From Sanderia malayensis (taxonomy: Eukaryota > Cnidaria > Scyphozoa > Semaeostomeae > Pelagiidae): DNA of 64,000 bases. The translations under genes were made by a program, and so were the position numbers. The stretch lies in the NCBI GenBank assembly GCA_013076295.1, contig RQOL01000433.1:1-64000 (forward strand), in the 5' to 3' direction. Positions 55,601 to 64,000 of this stretch are shown one piece after another. Position 1 is the stretch's first letter. Each line of letters opens with the position of its first letter. The notes under the pieces are model-generated. The model saw nothing but the letters and a program-made list of their open reading frames with translations. It was not told the DNA's origin and made no database searches.

Positions 55601-56018
55601 TACAGCTGAAACTAAGTAAATTACACATGCATTTGCTTGTTTTCAGTGATATTAACATTACTGCACACTAATTGCACATGAAATCACGTTATTACAGCTG
55701 AAACTAAGCAAATACACATGCATTTGCTTGTTTTCAGTGATATTAACATTACTGCACACTAATTGCACATGAATCACGTTATTACAGTGAAACTAAGTAA
55801 AATACACATGCATTTGCTTGTTTTCAGTGATATTAACATTATCACACTAATTGCACATGAATCACGTTATTACAGCTGAAACTAAGTAAAATACACATGC
55901 ATTGCTTGTTTTCAGTGATATTAACATTATCACTATTACATGAAACTAAGTGAATAATAAACACATGCATTTGCTTGTTTTCAGTGATATTAACATTATC
56001 ACACTAATTGACATGTAA

Positions 56019-56020
<2 letters not shown>

Positions 56021-56049
<29 letters not shown>
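56021..56049. repeat. (ATA/AAT)n microsatellite tail at the LINE 3' end
   Basis: About nine uninterrupted ATA/AAT trinucleotides lie exactly where the minus-strand LINE ends. On the LINE sense strand this is an (ATT)n tail. Short tandem tails rather than poly(A) are characteristic of CR1/L2-type elements. The first three bases may belong to the satellite. Confidence 0.9.
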
Positions 56050-56098
56050 GGCTTACTCACTGTTTCTGCAGTCATTTGGCTGCTTGCTCAACAGTGGA

Positions 56099-57240
56099 CT
56101 ATTTAAAACATTCATTTGAATAAAAATCAGTTAAATTTGTTGTCATTAAGAAGGTTTTTAATTGTCTCTTAAATTGATTGCAGTCCGACTCCTTTTTTAT
56201 TGGTATTGGAAGTTTGTTCCAAATTACGGGAGCTGCATTAGAAAATGCTTTATCCCCATATTTGTTCTGTGCTTTGGGTACAAAGAGTGACATTGTCCTT
56301 TCGTTAATAATAACAATTTTTTCTTTTAGGACTACAGGAGCTACATCCCAGATGCATTTATGAATGATGAGACAAACCTTAAATACAATCCTCTCCTTAA
56401 TCTTTAACCAATGTAGCTGGTAGAATAGTGGTGAGATCGAGGAACGATCAAATTTTTGTTTGTTAAAAATAAGGCGTACTGCTGCATTTTGTACCGACTG
56501 CATCATGGCAAGCTGCTTATTTGTAATGTTTAAGAATAGAGAGTTGCAGTAGTCTAATTTCGAGGAAACAAGAGATGAAATTAAAGTATTTATACAGTCC
56601 ATGGGTAAAAAGAATTTAATTTTTGCAATATTTCTTAAAATAAAGTGGCATTCTGATACTATCTTCTTAATATGTGTTTCAAAATTTAGTTCCGTATCCA
56701 TCCAGACTCCCAAATTTTTAGCCTCCTCGACAAATCGTATGCATTTATCATCAAAGTTTACCCCATGTATTTTAATTTGCGACTTTACAGCAGGTGGAGC
56801 CAAAACCAATATCTTTGTTTTTGTTTTATTGAGCATTAAAAAATAAGATGTCATCCACTGCTCTACTGAATTCAGACATTCTGGTACATCTGAAGTGAGT
56901 ACTTTTGTTTGAAAGATAGGGTGAAAGGGTCTATAAAGCTGATGATCATCTGCAAACCCAAAAACAGTAAAGGAGTGACAATGAACTGTTGAATAAAATG
57001 ACTGTATGTAAATGTTAAATAATAGTGGTCCAAGAACTGAGCCTTGTGGAACACCATATTTTAATGACGTAGATCTGGAAGTAGTACCACGAACCATAAC
57101 TTTTTGTTCTCTATTCTCTATAAATGATTTAAACCAAGAATATGCCTGACCTTCTATTCCAATTTTACTACGAAGAATATCCAAGAGCTTTGCATGGTCA
57201 ACAGTATCAAATGCTGCGCTAAGATCAAGAAGTAACAAAA
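56099..57240 (-). pseudogene. LINE ORF2, 3' part: reverse transcriptase palm, thumb and C-terminal region
   Basis: This is the continuation of ORF2 after a one-base frameshift. The open frame gives 379 residues from a TTG at 57238, which is not a real start. Motifs in order are LLLDLSAAFDTVDH (2-15, RT motif A with Asp), GVPQGSVLGPLLFNIYI (62-78, motif B) and FADDHQLY (95-102, catalytic motif C). After these comes the typical C-terminal region with LDYCNSLF, MMQSVQNAAVRLIF and LHWLKIKERIVFKV. The frame stops with TAG at 56099-56101, about 75 bp before the element end. The protein would nick target DNA and copy the LINE RNA there (target-primed reverse transcription). All catalytic residues I can see are intact. 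Confidence 0.92.
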
Positions 57241-59028
57241 CATTGCTGATTTCTTTTCAAACGCTCTCAAAATGTCGTCAGTCATGTTTAATAATAACAG
57301 TTCTGTAGAATGATCTTGCTTATACCCAAATTGGTACTTCGATTCTAAATCATTCGTTTTTATGTGACAAGTAAGCCTCCTAGCTACACATCTCTCAATT
57401 AATTTACTGATAAAAACAAGGTTAGATACAGGACGGTAATTTTTGTAGTTTTCTGGATCTGTTTTCTTATTTTTGTCTTTTAGCATTGGCAGAACTATTG
57501 CTGACTTGAGACAATCCATGGATCCAGTTTCAAGAGACAAGTTTACGATGTCCACCCATAAAGGCAACAAGGTATCAAGATTCTTACACAACAATTTGCC
57601 ATTAAATGGATCATCTGGCGAAGTTGAAATTTTATGTTCTTTTATAATTTGTGAAAGTTCTTCAATAGATGTTGGTGGAAACTTCTCTAATCGATTAAAT
57701 CCAATTGTGGATGGAACTCCCAAATCCATATCTTTTTTGTGTGTCCCTATTGTTTTTCTTATTTTGTAAATTTTTTCTTCAAAGTGTTTTCTAAAACTCT
57801 CAGCAATTTCAGTGTCTGTACCCTCCGAAGGTAAAATAACTTTTTCTGTTTTACCCAATAGTTGGTTTGTTAATTCAAACAACGTTTTTAACTTGTTTGT
57901 TGATAAATTGATTTTATTCACATAAAATTCCTTCTTTTTCATTTTTGCTATTTTACTGCATTCTAACCGAAGTTGTTTGTACTTTTCCTTATCCTCATTT
58001 GCCTTGCTTTTCCTAAACTGTTTTTCCGCTTTTCTCTTCTTAGCTCTCAATTGTTTGTATTCTGCATCAAACCAAGGTGCATTTTTATTAATTTTCATGA
58101 CTTTTTCTTTCACGGGAGCATGCTTCTCAACCAAAGAGTTTAACCCATAATTGTAAGTATCTACAACATTTTGAAGACTTGTACCAATGTGTATTCCACG
58201 AATAATTTCCTTTAATTCCTCATTAAATTCGTTTTCATTTATTGCTTTAAAATCTCGAAAACGTATGTTTTCGTTAGTTTTAATCTCAGTTGCCATTCTT
58301 ATATTAAAAGAAATTAGTTTATGATCACTTATAAAAACATCTTTGCATTCCATATTGGAAATATCCATTTCTCCGACAGGTGCAATGACAAAGTCAATAG
58401 TGTGCCCGTGCTTATGTGTTGACAAAGTGACATATTGCTTTAAGTTAAAATCTAATAAAATGTTGTTAAACTTTGTCGTTAAGGTATCTTGTTTGTTATC
58501 AAAATGAATATTAAAATCACCTGCAATTAAAAACTTTGACTCATTCATTGAAACAATTTCCAGTAGTTCTTGGAATTCTCTCAGAAAGATTTCAGAAGCT
58601 ACATATGCTAGTCTGTAGATAGCAACACAAACCACACTGCATTCCCTTGTGCTGATTAGTTTGGCAATTCCACACTCAAATGATTCAAAAGGGTCTATGT
58701 CTATTGGTTTATGAGAAAACGATTTCTTGAATAGGATGCCTACACCTCCTCCAATACATTTCAACCTGTTCATCCGAGGAAAGTTATAGAAATCGTAATT
58801 GAAATCCAAGAAAATTCCTGTTGTTGTTGTATTATATGAAGGAATCCAGGTTTCTGTAAGGAAAACAATGTCTGCATTTTTGTCTACAACATCTTCCATG
58901 AAGAGAGTAAGTTTGTTATTTATGGATTGGGAGTTGAATAAAATACATGTCAGTGTGTTCTCTATTAGTTCATTAACATGTTTAAATTTGTCTGAGCTTT
59001 TGATTTTGCTTCCATCATTGAGGGGCAT
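57241..59028 (-). pseudogene. LINE ORF2, 5' part: APE endonuclease and start of reverse transcriptase
   Basis: The frame starts with ATG at 59028 and overlaps the end of ORF1 by 64 bp in another frame. Endonuclease motifs are CILFNSQSINNKL (about 28-40), FLTETW with the metal-binding Glu (about 55-60), GGVGILFKK, LIAGDFNIHFD (about 168-178), HGHTIDFVIAP and SDHKLISFNI. A lysine-rich linker (about 330-375) precedes LPMLKDKNKK and NYRPVSNLVFISKLIERC, the RT fingers. After EKKSAM the reading becomes unrelated and stops at 57154. Homology resumes one frame over at 57238. The break is explained by one T missing from the TTTT run near 57240. The endonuclease part is intact. Confidence 0.92.
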
Positions 59029-60161
59029 TCAAGTGAATCTGCTGCATGTGCACATTGAGCAACAGAACGTTTTGCTGCTTGACAGTTTACACACCTTTCT
59101 ACTGAGTTTTCACAAGTACGTGTGTCATGATGACCCGAGCATTTCGCACATACTGGAAATGAGGAATTACATTTAGAGAAGTAGTGACCAAATCCCTGAC
59201 AATTATTGCAACGCATAACATGGAACTGATCATATACCTTGCAAGCACTCAATCCGAGGAATAATTTATCACCATTAGACTTTATCAACCTTCGCAACTC
59301 TATAGATATTCTTGCAAAAGCTTGGAAGACATCTTTATTTGATTTTGTAGATTTTACTGAAAATATTTTGATATCAAGTCCAGGTTTTTCTCCACTTTCC
59401 AAAGATTCTGTCGAAAGAAAACTATTTTGCAGTAATAGCGTCTTTGTTACTTCCTCACAGGACAACTCTTTCCGGAATCCAACTATTGATATCACCGTAC
59501 TTCTTGCCTTCAGACATTTAATTGATAAGTTACTTGCTTTAGCTTTTTCTTGTAATTTATCTCGTTCCACTTCAGACGAACAAGCAACTACGAAGTTGCC
59601 TTTTTTGTCTTTGAAGGAATTGTTTATGTTGATGCCATTATCTATTACAGCCTTTTCCAGAAGTTGAAGATTTTTTTCATCTTGTACTTCAATTCCTGAA
59701 TTATTCAATATTAGAAGGGACTCACTAGTTTTCGATTTAAAATTTTTTATCCTATCTTTATCGTTCCAAATATTATCAGAATTAGAAATATTTCCTCTTT
59801 CACTGCACTTAACATCAGGTTTAGTAACAGTTGTAACAGCCTTCTTGAGTTCAGTAAGCTCATTTGTAAGGGTAGCAATAGCCTTTTCCAAATATGTTAA
59901 TGTTGTGGAAGTGTTGTCCACTTCGGAAACTTCAAATGAAGTTAGACATATATCACATAAAAATATATAATTTTTTTTTGTTGATACGGCATTAAATAGC
60001 TTCACCATAGTGTTTGTACCAAACTTGTCTTCTGGCGATTGACTAGAGCAAATCACATGAAATGCAATTTTGCATCTTCTGCATACTGTTATTTCAGGGT
60101 CAATGGCTGCCTTATTACAAGAGGTACAAGTGCCGCTATTTCCAATTTGGAAAGGTAGCAT
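58965..60161 (-). CDS. LINE ORF1: PHD finger plus CCHC zinc-knuckle RNA-binding protein (398 aa)
   Basis: This is the ORF1 protein of the LINE and probably binds its RNA. The N terminus has a C4HC3 PHD-like finger: C12-x2-C15, C27-x2-C30, H35-x2-C38, C69-x2-C72. A short coiled-coil-like helix follows (YLEKAIATLTNELTELKKAV, about 88-107), then a middle region of about 130-310 that may contain RRM-like folds, as in other jockey-superfamily ORF1 proteins. Near the C terminus are CNNCQGFGHYFSKC (CCHC), CAKCSGHHDTRTC (a second knuckle) and a third Cys/His set CVNC...CAHAADSLEC. The start is the ATG at 60161. The frame is intact and overlaps ORF2 by 64 bp. CR1-type ORF1 proteins with a PHD finger are known; the RNA-binding role is by family. 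Confidence 0.9.
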   Translation of the reverse strand: MLPFQIGNSGTCTSCNKAAIDPEITVCRRCKIAFHVICSSQSPEDKFGTNTMVKLFNAVSTKKNYIFLCDICLTSFEVSEVDNTSTTLTYLEKAIATLTNELTELKKAVTTVTKPDVKCSERGNISNSDNIWNDKDRIKNFKSKTSESLLILNNSGIEVQDEKNLQLLEKAVIDNGININNSFKDKKGNFVVACSSEVERDKLQEKAKASNLSIKCLKARSTVISIVGFRKELSCEEVTKTLLLQNSFLSTESLESGEKPGLDIKIFSVKSTKSNKDVFQAFARISIELRRLIKSNGDKLFLGLSACKVYDQFHVMRCNNCQGFGHYFSKCNSSFPVCAKCSGHHDTRTCENSVERCVNCQAAKRSVAQCAHAADSLECPSMMEAKSKAQTNLNMLMN

Positions 60162-60226
60162 GCCAAATATGCATGCAAAAAAGATAAGAGAAAAGAGGAG
60201 GCTCGTATTCTTTAGGTACCTGAAAC

Positions 60227-60249
60227 CTTTGCCCTTCGAAAGGGCAAAG
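60227..60249. repeat. Short inverted repeat in the LINE 5' UTR
   Basis: CTTTGCCCTT at 60227-60236 and AAGGGCAAAG at 60240-60249 pair fully around CGA. It may be a small hairpin in the 5' UTR RNA. Function unknown. Confidence 0.75.
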
Positions 60250-60268
60250 TCACAAAAGAAAGAGAGAG

Positions 60269-60309
<41 letters not shown>
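60269..60309. repeat. Homopolymer A41 (poly-T on the LINE sense strand)
   Basis: Forty-one consecutive A follow AGAGAGAGA. It sits inside the LINE 5' region and reads as poly-U in the element RNA, so it is not the element's own tail. It may mark the tail of a second small insertion on the plus strand, or simple expansion. Its length in the assembly is unreliable. Confidence 0.85.
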
Positions 60310-60311
<2 letters not shown>

Positions 60312-60645
60312 CCTCTATTCAGTCCTGCCCGGAACCTCTGCCTTCCACTATCGATTTCGATTCCCGAACCTGCTCTCTAACAAAACAAACAATCAATATT
60401 CGTCTGATTGGCCACACCACAGTTAGGCCCTACTTTTTATATTATATTTTCCAACTTTTCTTTCTCCTATTTGCAGTTTTTAAAGTCGCTGTTCTCATAC
60501 AAACATGCTCCAGAGCTTCAACCTAATGTGCTTTCCCTTAGGTAAAGCTATCTACTTGGCAAACAACTTCATAATTTACTCTTCAAATCAAATAATTCAC
60601 AGCCAACAAAAACGTGTCTGTCTACAACAGCAATTCAATTCAATT

Positions 60646-63600
60646 CGTTATTACAGTTGAAACTAAGTAAAATACACATGCAGTTGCTTGTTTTCAGTGA
60701 TATTAACATTACTGCACACTAATTGCACTTGAATCTAAGTTATTACAGTTGAAACTAAATAAAATACACAGCATTGCTTGTTTTCAGTGATATTAACATT
60801 ACTGCACACTAATTGCACATAACTCCACGTTATTACTGCTGAAACTAAGTAAATTACACATGCATTTGCTTGTTTTCAGTGATATTAACATTACTGCACA
60901 CTAATTACACATGAATCTACGTTATTACAGTTGAAACTAATTAAATTACACATGCATTTGCTTGTTTTCAGTGATATTGACATTACTGCACACTAATTGC
61001 ATGTAAATATACGTTACTACAGTTGAAACTAAGTAAAATACACATGCAGTTGCTTGTTTTCAGTGATATTAACATTACTGCACACTAATTGCACTTGAAT
61101 CTACGTTATTACAGTTGAAACTAAGTAAAATACACATGCAGTTGCTTGTTTTCAGTGATATTAACATTACTCCACGTGATTACAGCTGAAACTAAGTAAA
61201 ATACACATGCATTTGCTTGTTTTCAGTGATATTAACATTACTGCACACTAATTGCATGTAAATATACGTTATTACAGTTGAAACTAAGTAAAATACACAT
61301 GCAGTTGCTTGTTTTCAGTGATATTAACATTACTGCACACTAATTGCACTTGAATCTACGTTATTACAGTTGAAACTAAATAAAATACACAGGCAGTTGC
61401 TTGTTTTCAGTGATATTAACATTACTGCACACTAATTGCACATTACTCCACGTGATTACAGCTGAAACTAAGTAAAATACACATGCATTTGCTTGTTTTC
61501 AGTGATATTAACATTACTGCACACTAATTGCACAAAAATCTACGTTATTACAGTTGAAACTTAGTAAATTACACATGCATTCGCTTGTTTTTAGTTATAT
61601 TAACATTACTGCACACTAATTGCACAAAAACCTATGTTATTACAGTTGAAACTTAGTAAATTACACATGCATTCGCTTGTTTTTAGTTATATTAACATTA
61701 CTGCACACTAATTGCACGAAAACCTACGTTATTACAGTTGAAACTAAGTAAATTACACATGCAATTGCTTGTTTTCAGTGATATTAACATTACTGCACAC
61801 TAATTGCATGTAAATCTACGTTATTACAGTTGAAACTAAGTAAAATACACATGCAGTTGCTTGTTTTCAGTGATATTAACATTACTGCACACTAATTACA
61901 CTTGAATCTACGTGATTACAGCTGAAACTAAGTAAAATACACATGCATTTGCTTGTTTTCAGTGATATTAACATTACTGCACTTTAATTGCATGTAAATA
62001 TACGTTATTACAGTTGAAACTAAGTAAAATACACATGCAGTTGCTTGTTTTCAGTGATATTAACATTACTGCACACTAATTGCACTTGAATCTAAGTTAT
62101 TACAGTTGAAACTAAATAAAATACACAGGCAGTTGCTTGTTTTCAGTGATATTAACATTACTGCACACTAATTGCACATAACTCCACGTTATTACTGCTG
62201 AAACTAAGTAAATTACACATGCATTTGCTTGTTTTCAGTGATATTAACATTACTGCACACTAATTACACATGAATCTACGTTATTACAGTTGAAACTAAT
62301 TAAATTACACATGCATTTGCTTGTTTTCAGTGATATTGACATTACTGCAGACTAATTGCATGTAAATATACGTTACTACAGTTGAAACTAAGTAAAATAC
62401 ACATGCAGTTGCTTGTTTTCAGTGATATTAACATTACTGCACACTAATTGCACTTGAATCTACGTTATTACAGTTGAAACTCAGTAAAATACACATGCAG
62501 TTGCTTGTTTTCAGTGATATTAACATTACTCCACGTGATTACAGCTGAAACTAAGTAAAATACACATGCATTTGCTTGTTTTCAGTGATATTAACATTAC
62601 TGCACACTAATTGCATGTAAATATACGTTATTACAGTTGAAACTAAGTAAAATACACATGCAGTTGCTTGTTTTCAGTGATATTAACATTACTGCACACT
62701 AATTGCACTTGAATCTACGTTATTACAGTTGAAACTAAATAAAATACACAGGCAGTTGCTTGTTTTCAGTGATATTAACATTACTGCACACTAATTGCAC
62801 ATAACTGCACGTTATTACTGCTGAAACTAAGTAAATTACACATGCATTTGCTTGTTTTCAGTGATATTAACATTACTGCACACTAATTCCACATAACTCC
62901 ACGTTATTACAGCTGAAACTAAGTAAAATACACATGCATTTGCATGTTTTCAGTGATATTAACATTACTGCACACTAATTGCATGTAAATCTACGTTATT
63001 ACAGTTGAAACTAAGTAAAATAGACATGCAGTTGCTTGTTTTCAGTGATATTAACATTACTGCACACTAATTACACTTGAATCTACGTTATTACAGTTGA
63101 AACTAAATAAAATACACAGGCAGTTGCTTGTTTTCAGTGATATTAACATTACTGCACACTAATTGCACATAACTCCACGTTATTACTGCTGAAACTAAGT
63201 AAATTACACATGCATTTGCTTGTTTTCAGTGATATTAACATTACTGCACACTAATTACACATGAATCTACGTTATTACAGTTGAAACTAATTAAATTACA
63301 CATGCATTTGCTTGTTTTCAGTGATATTGACATTACTGCACACTAATTGCACAAAAATCTACGTTATTACAGTTGAAACTTACTAAATTACACATGCATT
63401 CGCTTGTTTTTAGTTATATTAACATTACTGCACACTAATTGCACAAAAACCTACGTTATTACAGTTGAAACTTAGTAAATTACACATGCATTCGCTTGTT
63501 TTTAGTTATATTAACATTACTGCACACTAATTGCACGAAAACCTACGTTATTACAGTTGAAACTATTAAATTACTTATGCAATTGCTTGTTTTCAGTGAT

Positions 63601-64000
63601 ATTAACATTACTGCACACTAATTCCACATAACTCCACGTTATTACAGCTGAAACTAAGTAAAATACACATGCATTTGCTTGTTTTCAGTGATATTAACAT
63701 TACTGCACACTAATTGCACATGAATCCACGTTATTGCAGTTGAAACTAAACAAAATACGCATGCATTTGCTTGTTTTCAGTGATATTAACATTACTGCAC
63801 ACTAATTGCATGTAAATCTACGTTATTACAGTTGAAACTAAGTAAAATACACATGCAGTTGCTTGTTTTCAGTGATATTAACATTACTGCACACTAATTA
63901 CACTTGAATCTACGTGATTACAGCTGAAACTAAGTAAAATACACATGCATTTGCTTGTTTTCAGTGATATTAACATTACTGCACTTTAATTGCATGTAAA
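60646..64000. repeat. Satellite B array, right part (about 36 monomers)
   Basis: The same 92-bp monomer resumes in the phase at which it was interrupted (CGTTATTACAGTTGAAACTA) and runs off the right edge. Characteristic variants are TTGCATGTAAATATACG, CATGCAGTTGCTTG and CACAAAAACCTACG. Frames are cleaner here than in 50900-55900, with few single-base losses. Confidence 0.97.
60700..63420. repeat. Satellite B higher-order tandem duplication, 1359-bp unit
   Basis: ATGTAAATATACGTTACTAC occurs at 61001 and 62360. The deletion-type monomer TAACATTACTCCACGTGATT occurs with its TCCACGTG at 61171 and 62530. TTGAATCTAAGTTATTACAG appears near 60729 and 62086. All are about 1359 bp apart. The two copies abut near 62060. 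Limits are approximate. Confidence 0.8.

Larger units (their letters stand above)
37357..56023. repeat. Satellite B array, ~92-bp monomer (about 200 copies), left part
   Basis: The monomer runs from TAATTGCACATGAATCCACG through CTGAAACTAAGTAAAATACA and GCATTTGCTTGTTTTCAGTG to ATATTAACATTACTGCACAC. Successive starts at 37357 and 37449 give 92 bp. Variants include GCGCATGAATCC, TGCACTTGAATC and CAGTTATATT forms. Read on the minus strand, the monomer is homologous to the conserved half of satellite A. Short open frames of 60-118 codons exist on both strands, but they are only repeat translation and shift frame because 92 is not a multiple of three. Monomers between about 53000 and 55900 are much more uniform than those between 37400 and 50900. 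Confidence 0.97.
56024..60645 (-). mobile_element. Near full-length CR1/L2-like non-LTR retrotransposon (LINE) in satellite B
   Basis: A 4.6-kb minus-strand insertion contains a 5' untranslated region, ORF1 (PHD finger plus zinc knuckles), ORF2 (apurinic-type endonuclease plus reverse transcriptase), a short 3' region and an (ATT)n tail. Satellite B stops at TGTAAATATA (ending 56023) and resumes at CGTTATTACAG (60646). Intact monomers such as 61251-61280 read TGTAAATATACGTTATTAC across the same point, so the empty site can be seen and no long target-site duplication exists. ORF2 has one frameshift, otherwise both ORFs are open, so the insertion is fairly young. The exact clade (CR1, L2, Rex/Babar-like) needs phylogeny. 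Confidence 0.9.
60162..60645 (-). other. LINE 5' untranslated region
   Basis: These 484 bp lie between the ORF1 start and the satellite junction, with no coding frame of note. They hold a 10-bp stem with 3-nt loop at 60227-60249 (CTTTGCCCTT / AAGGGCAAAG), a run of 41 A at 60269-60309 preceded by AGAGAGAG, and three copies of the 5-mer AATTC/CAATT at the extreme end (about 60631-60645). An internal promoter would be expected here for this element type, but I recognise no specific motif. Confidence 0.65.

Noticed and set aside
37357..56000. Open frames of 60-118 codons in satellite B (for example 44539-44844, 45215-45571 and 39326-39574)
   Set aside because: They translate the 92-bp repeat in rotating frames, start and stop with monomer variants, and match no protein pattern.
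37380..56000. Repeated splice-acceptor-like TTGCTTGTTTTCAG in every satellite B monomer
   Set aside because: There is no matching donor, no open exon, and the sequence is explained by the monomer itself.
57225..57255. Programmed -1 frameshift in LINE ORF2
   Set aside because: There is no standard slippery heptamer or evident downstream structure, and frameshifting within the RT domain is not usual for this family. A lost T is simpler.

Overview
The window looks like satellite heterochromatin from an invertebrate animal, most likely marine. About 56 kb of the 64 kb is two AT-rich tandem-repeat arrays, and the only genes are those of two retrotransposons. The retrotransposon types (a tyrosine-recombinase retrotransposon of Ngaro/DIRS type, and a CR1/L2-like LINE with a PHD finger in ORF1) are common in cnidarians, molluscs, echinoderms and lancelets. 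I cannot name the species. No host gene, tRNA, rRNA or CRISPR array is visible.

Layout. Positions 1-33152 are satellite A, with a monomer of about 196 bp (and a shorter class of about 161 bp). Inside each monomer a 35-bp module is repeated, and the array carries nested higher-order duplications of roughly 7.06 kb, 3.31 kb, 0.78 kb and 0.39 kb. Positions 33153-37356 are a decayed, apparently 5'-truncated Ngaro/PAT/DIRS-like element: reverse transcriptase-RNase H, then a zinc-ribbon tyrosine recombinase, then a pair of 63-bp direct repeats at the right end. Positions 37357-56023 and 60646-64000 are satellite B, with a monomer of about 92 bp. A nearly complete LINE on the minus strand (56024-60645) splits satellite B, and the unoccupied target sequence can be read from neighbouring monomers.

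Main observation. Satellites A and B are related in opposite orientation. The reverse complement of the whole 92-bp B monomer aligns to one half of the A monomer at roughly three-quarters identity by eye, with two blocks almost unchanged. Satellite A is therefore best read as a B-type monomer plus extra 35-bp modules. The two related families meet head-on across the dead tyrosine-recombinase element.

The retrotransposon genes are broken. The RT-RNase H frame has an in-frame TAG. The recombinase has a one-base frameshift before its HxxR motif and a Ser codon where the nucleophilic Tyr is expected. LINE ORF2 has a one-base frameshift just before RT motif A. Parts of satellite B carry many single-base losses relative to their own duplicate copies, which suggests unpolished consensus sequence.
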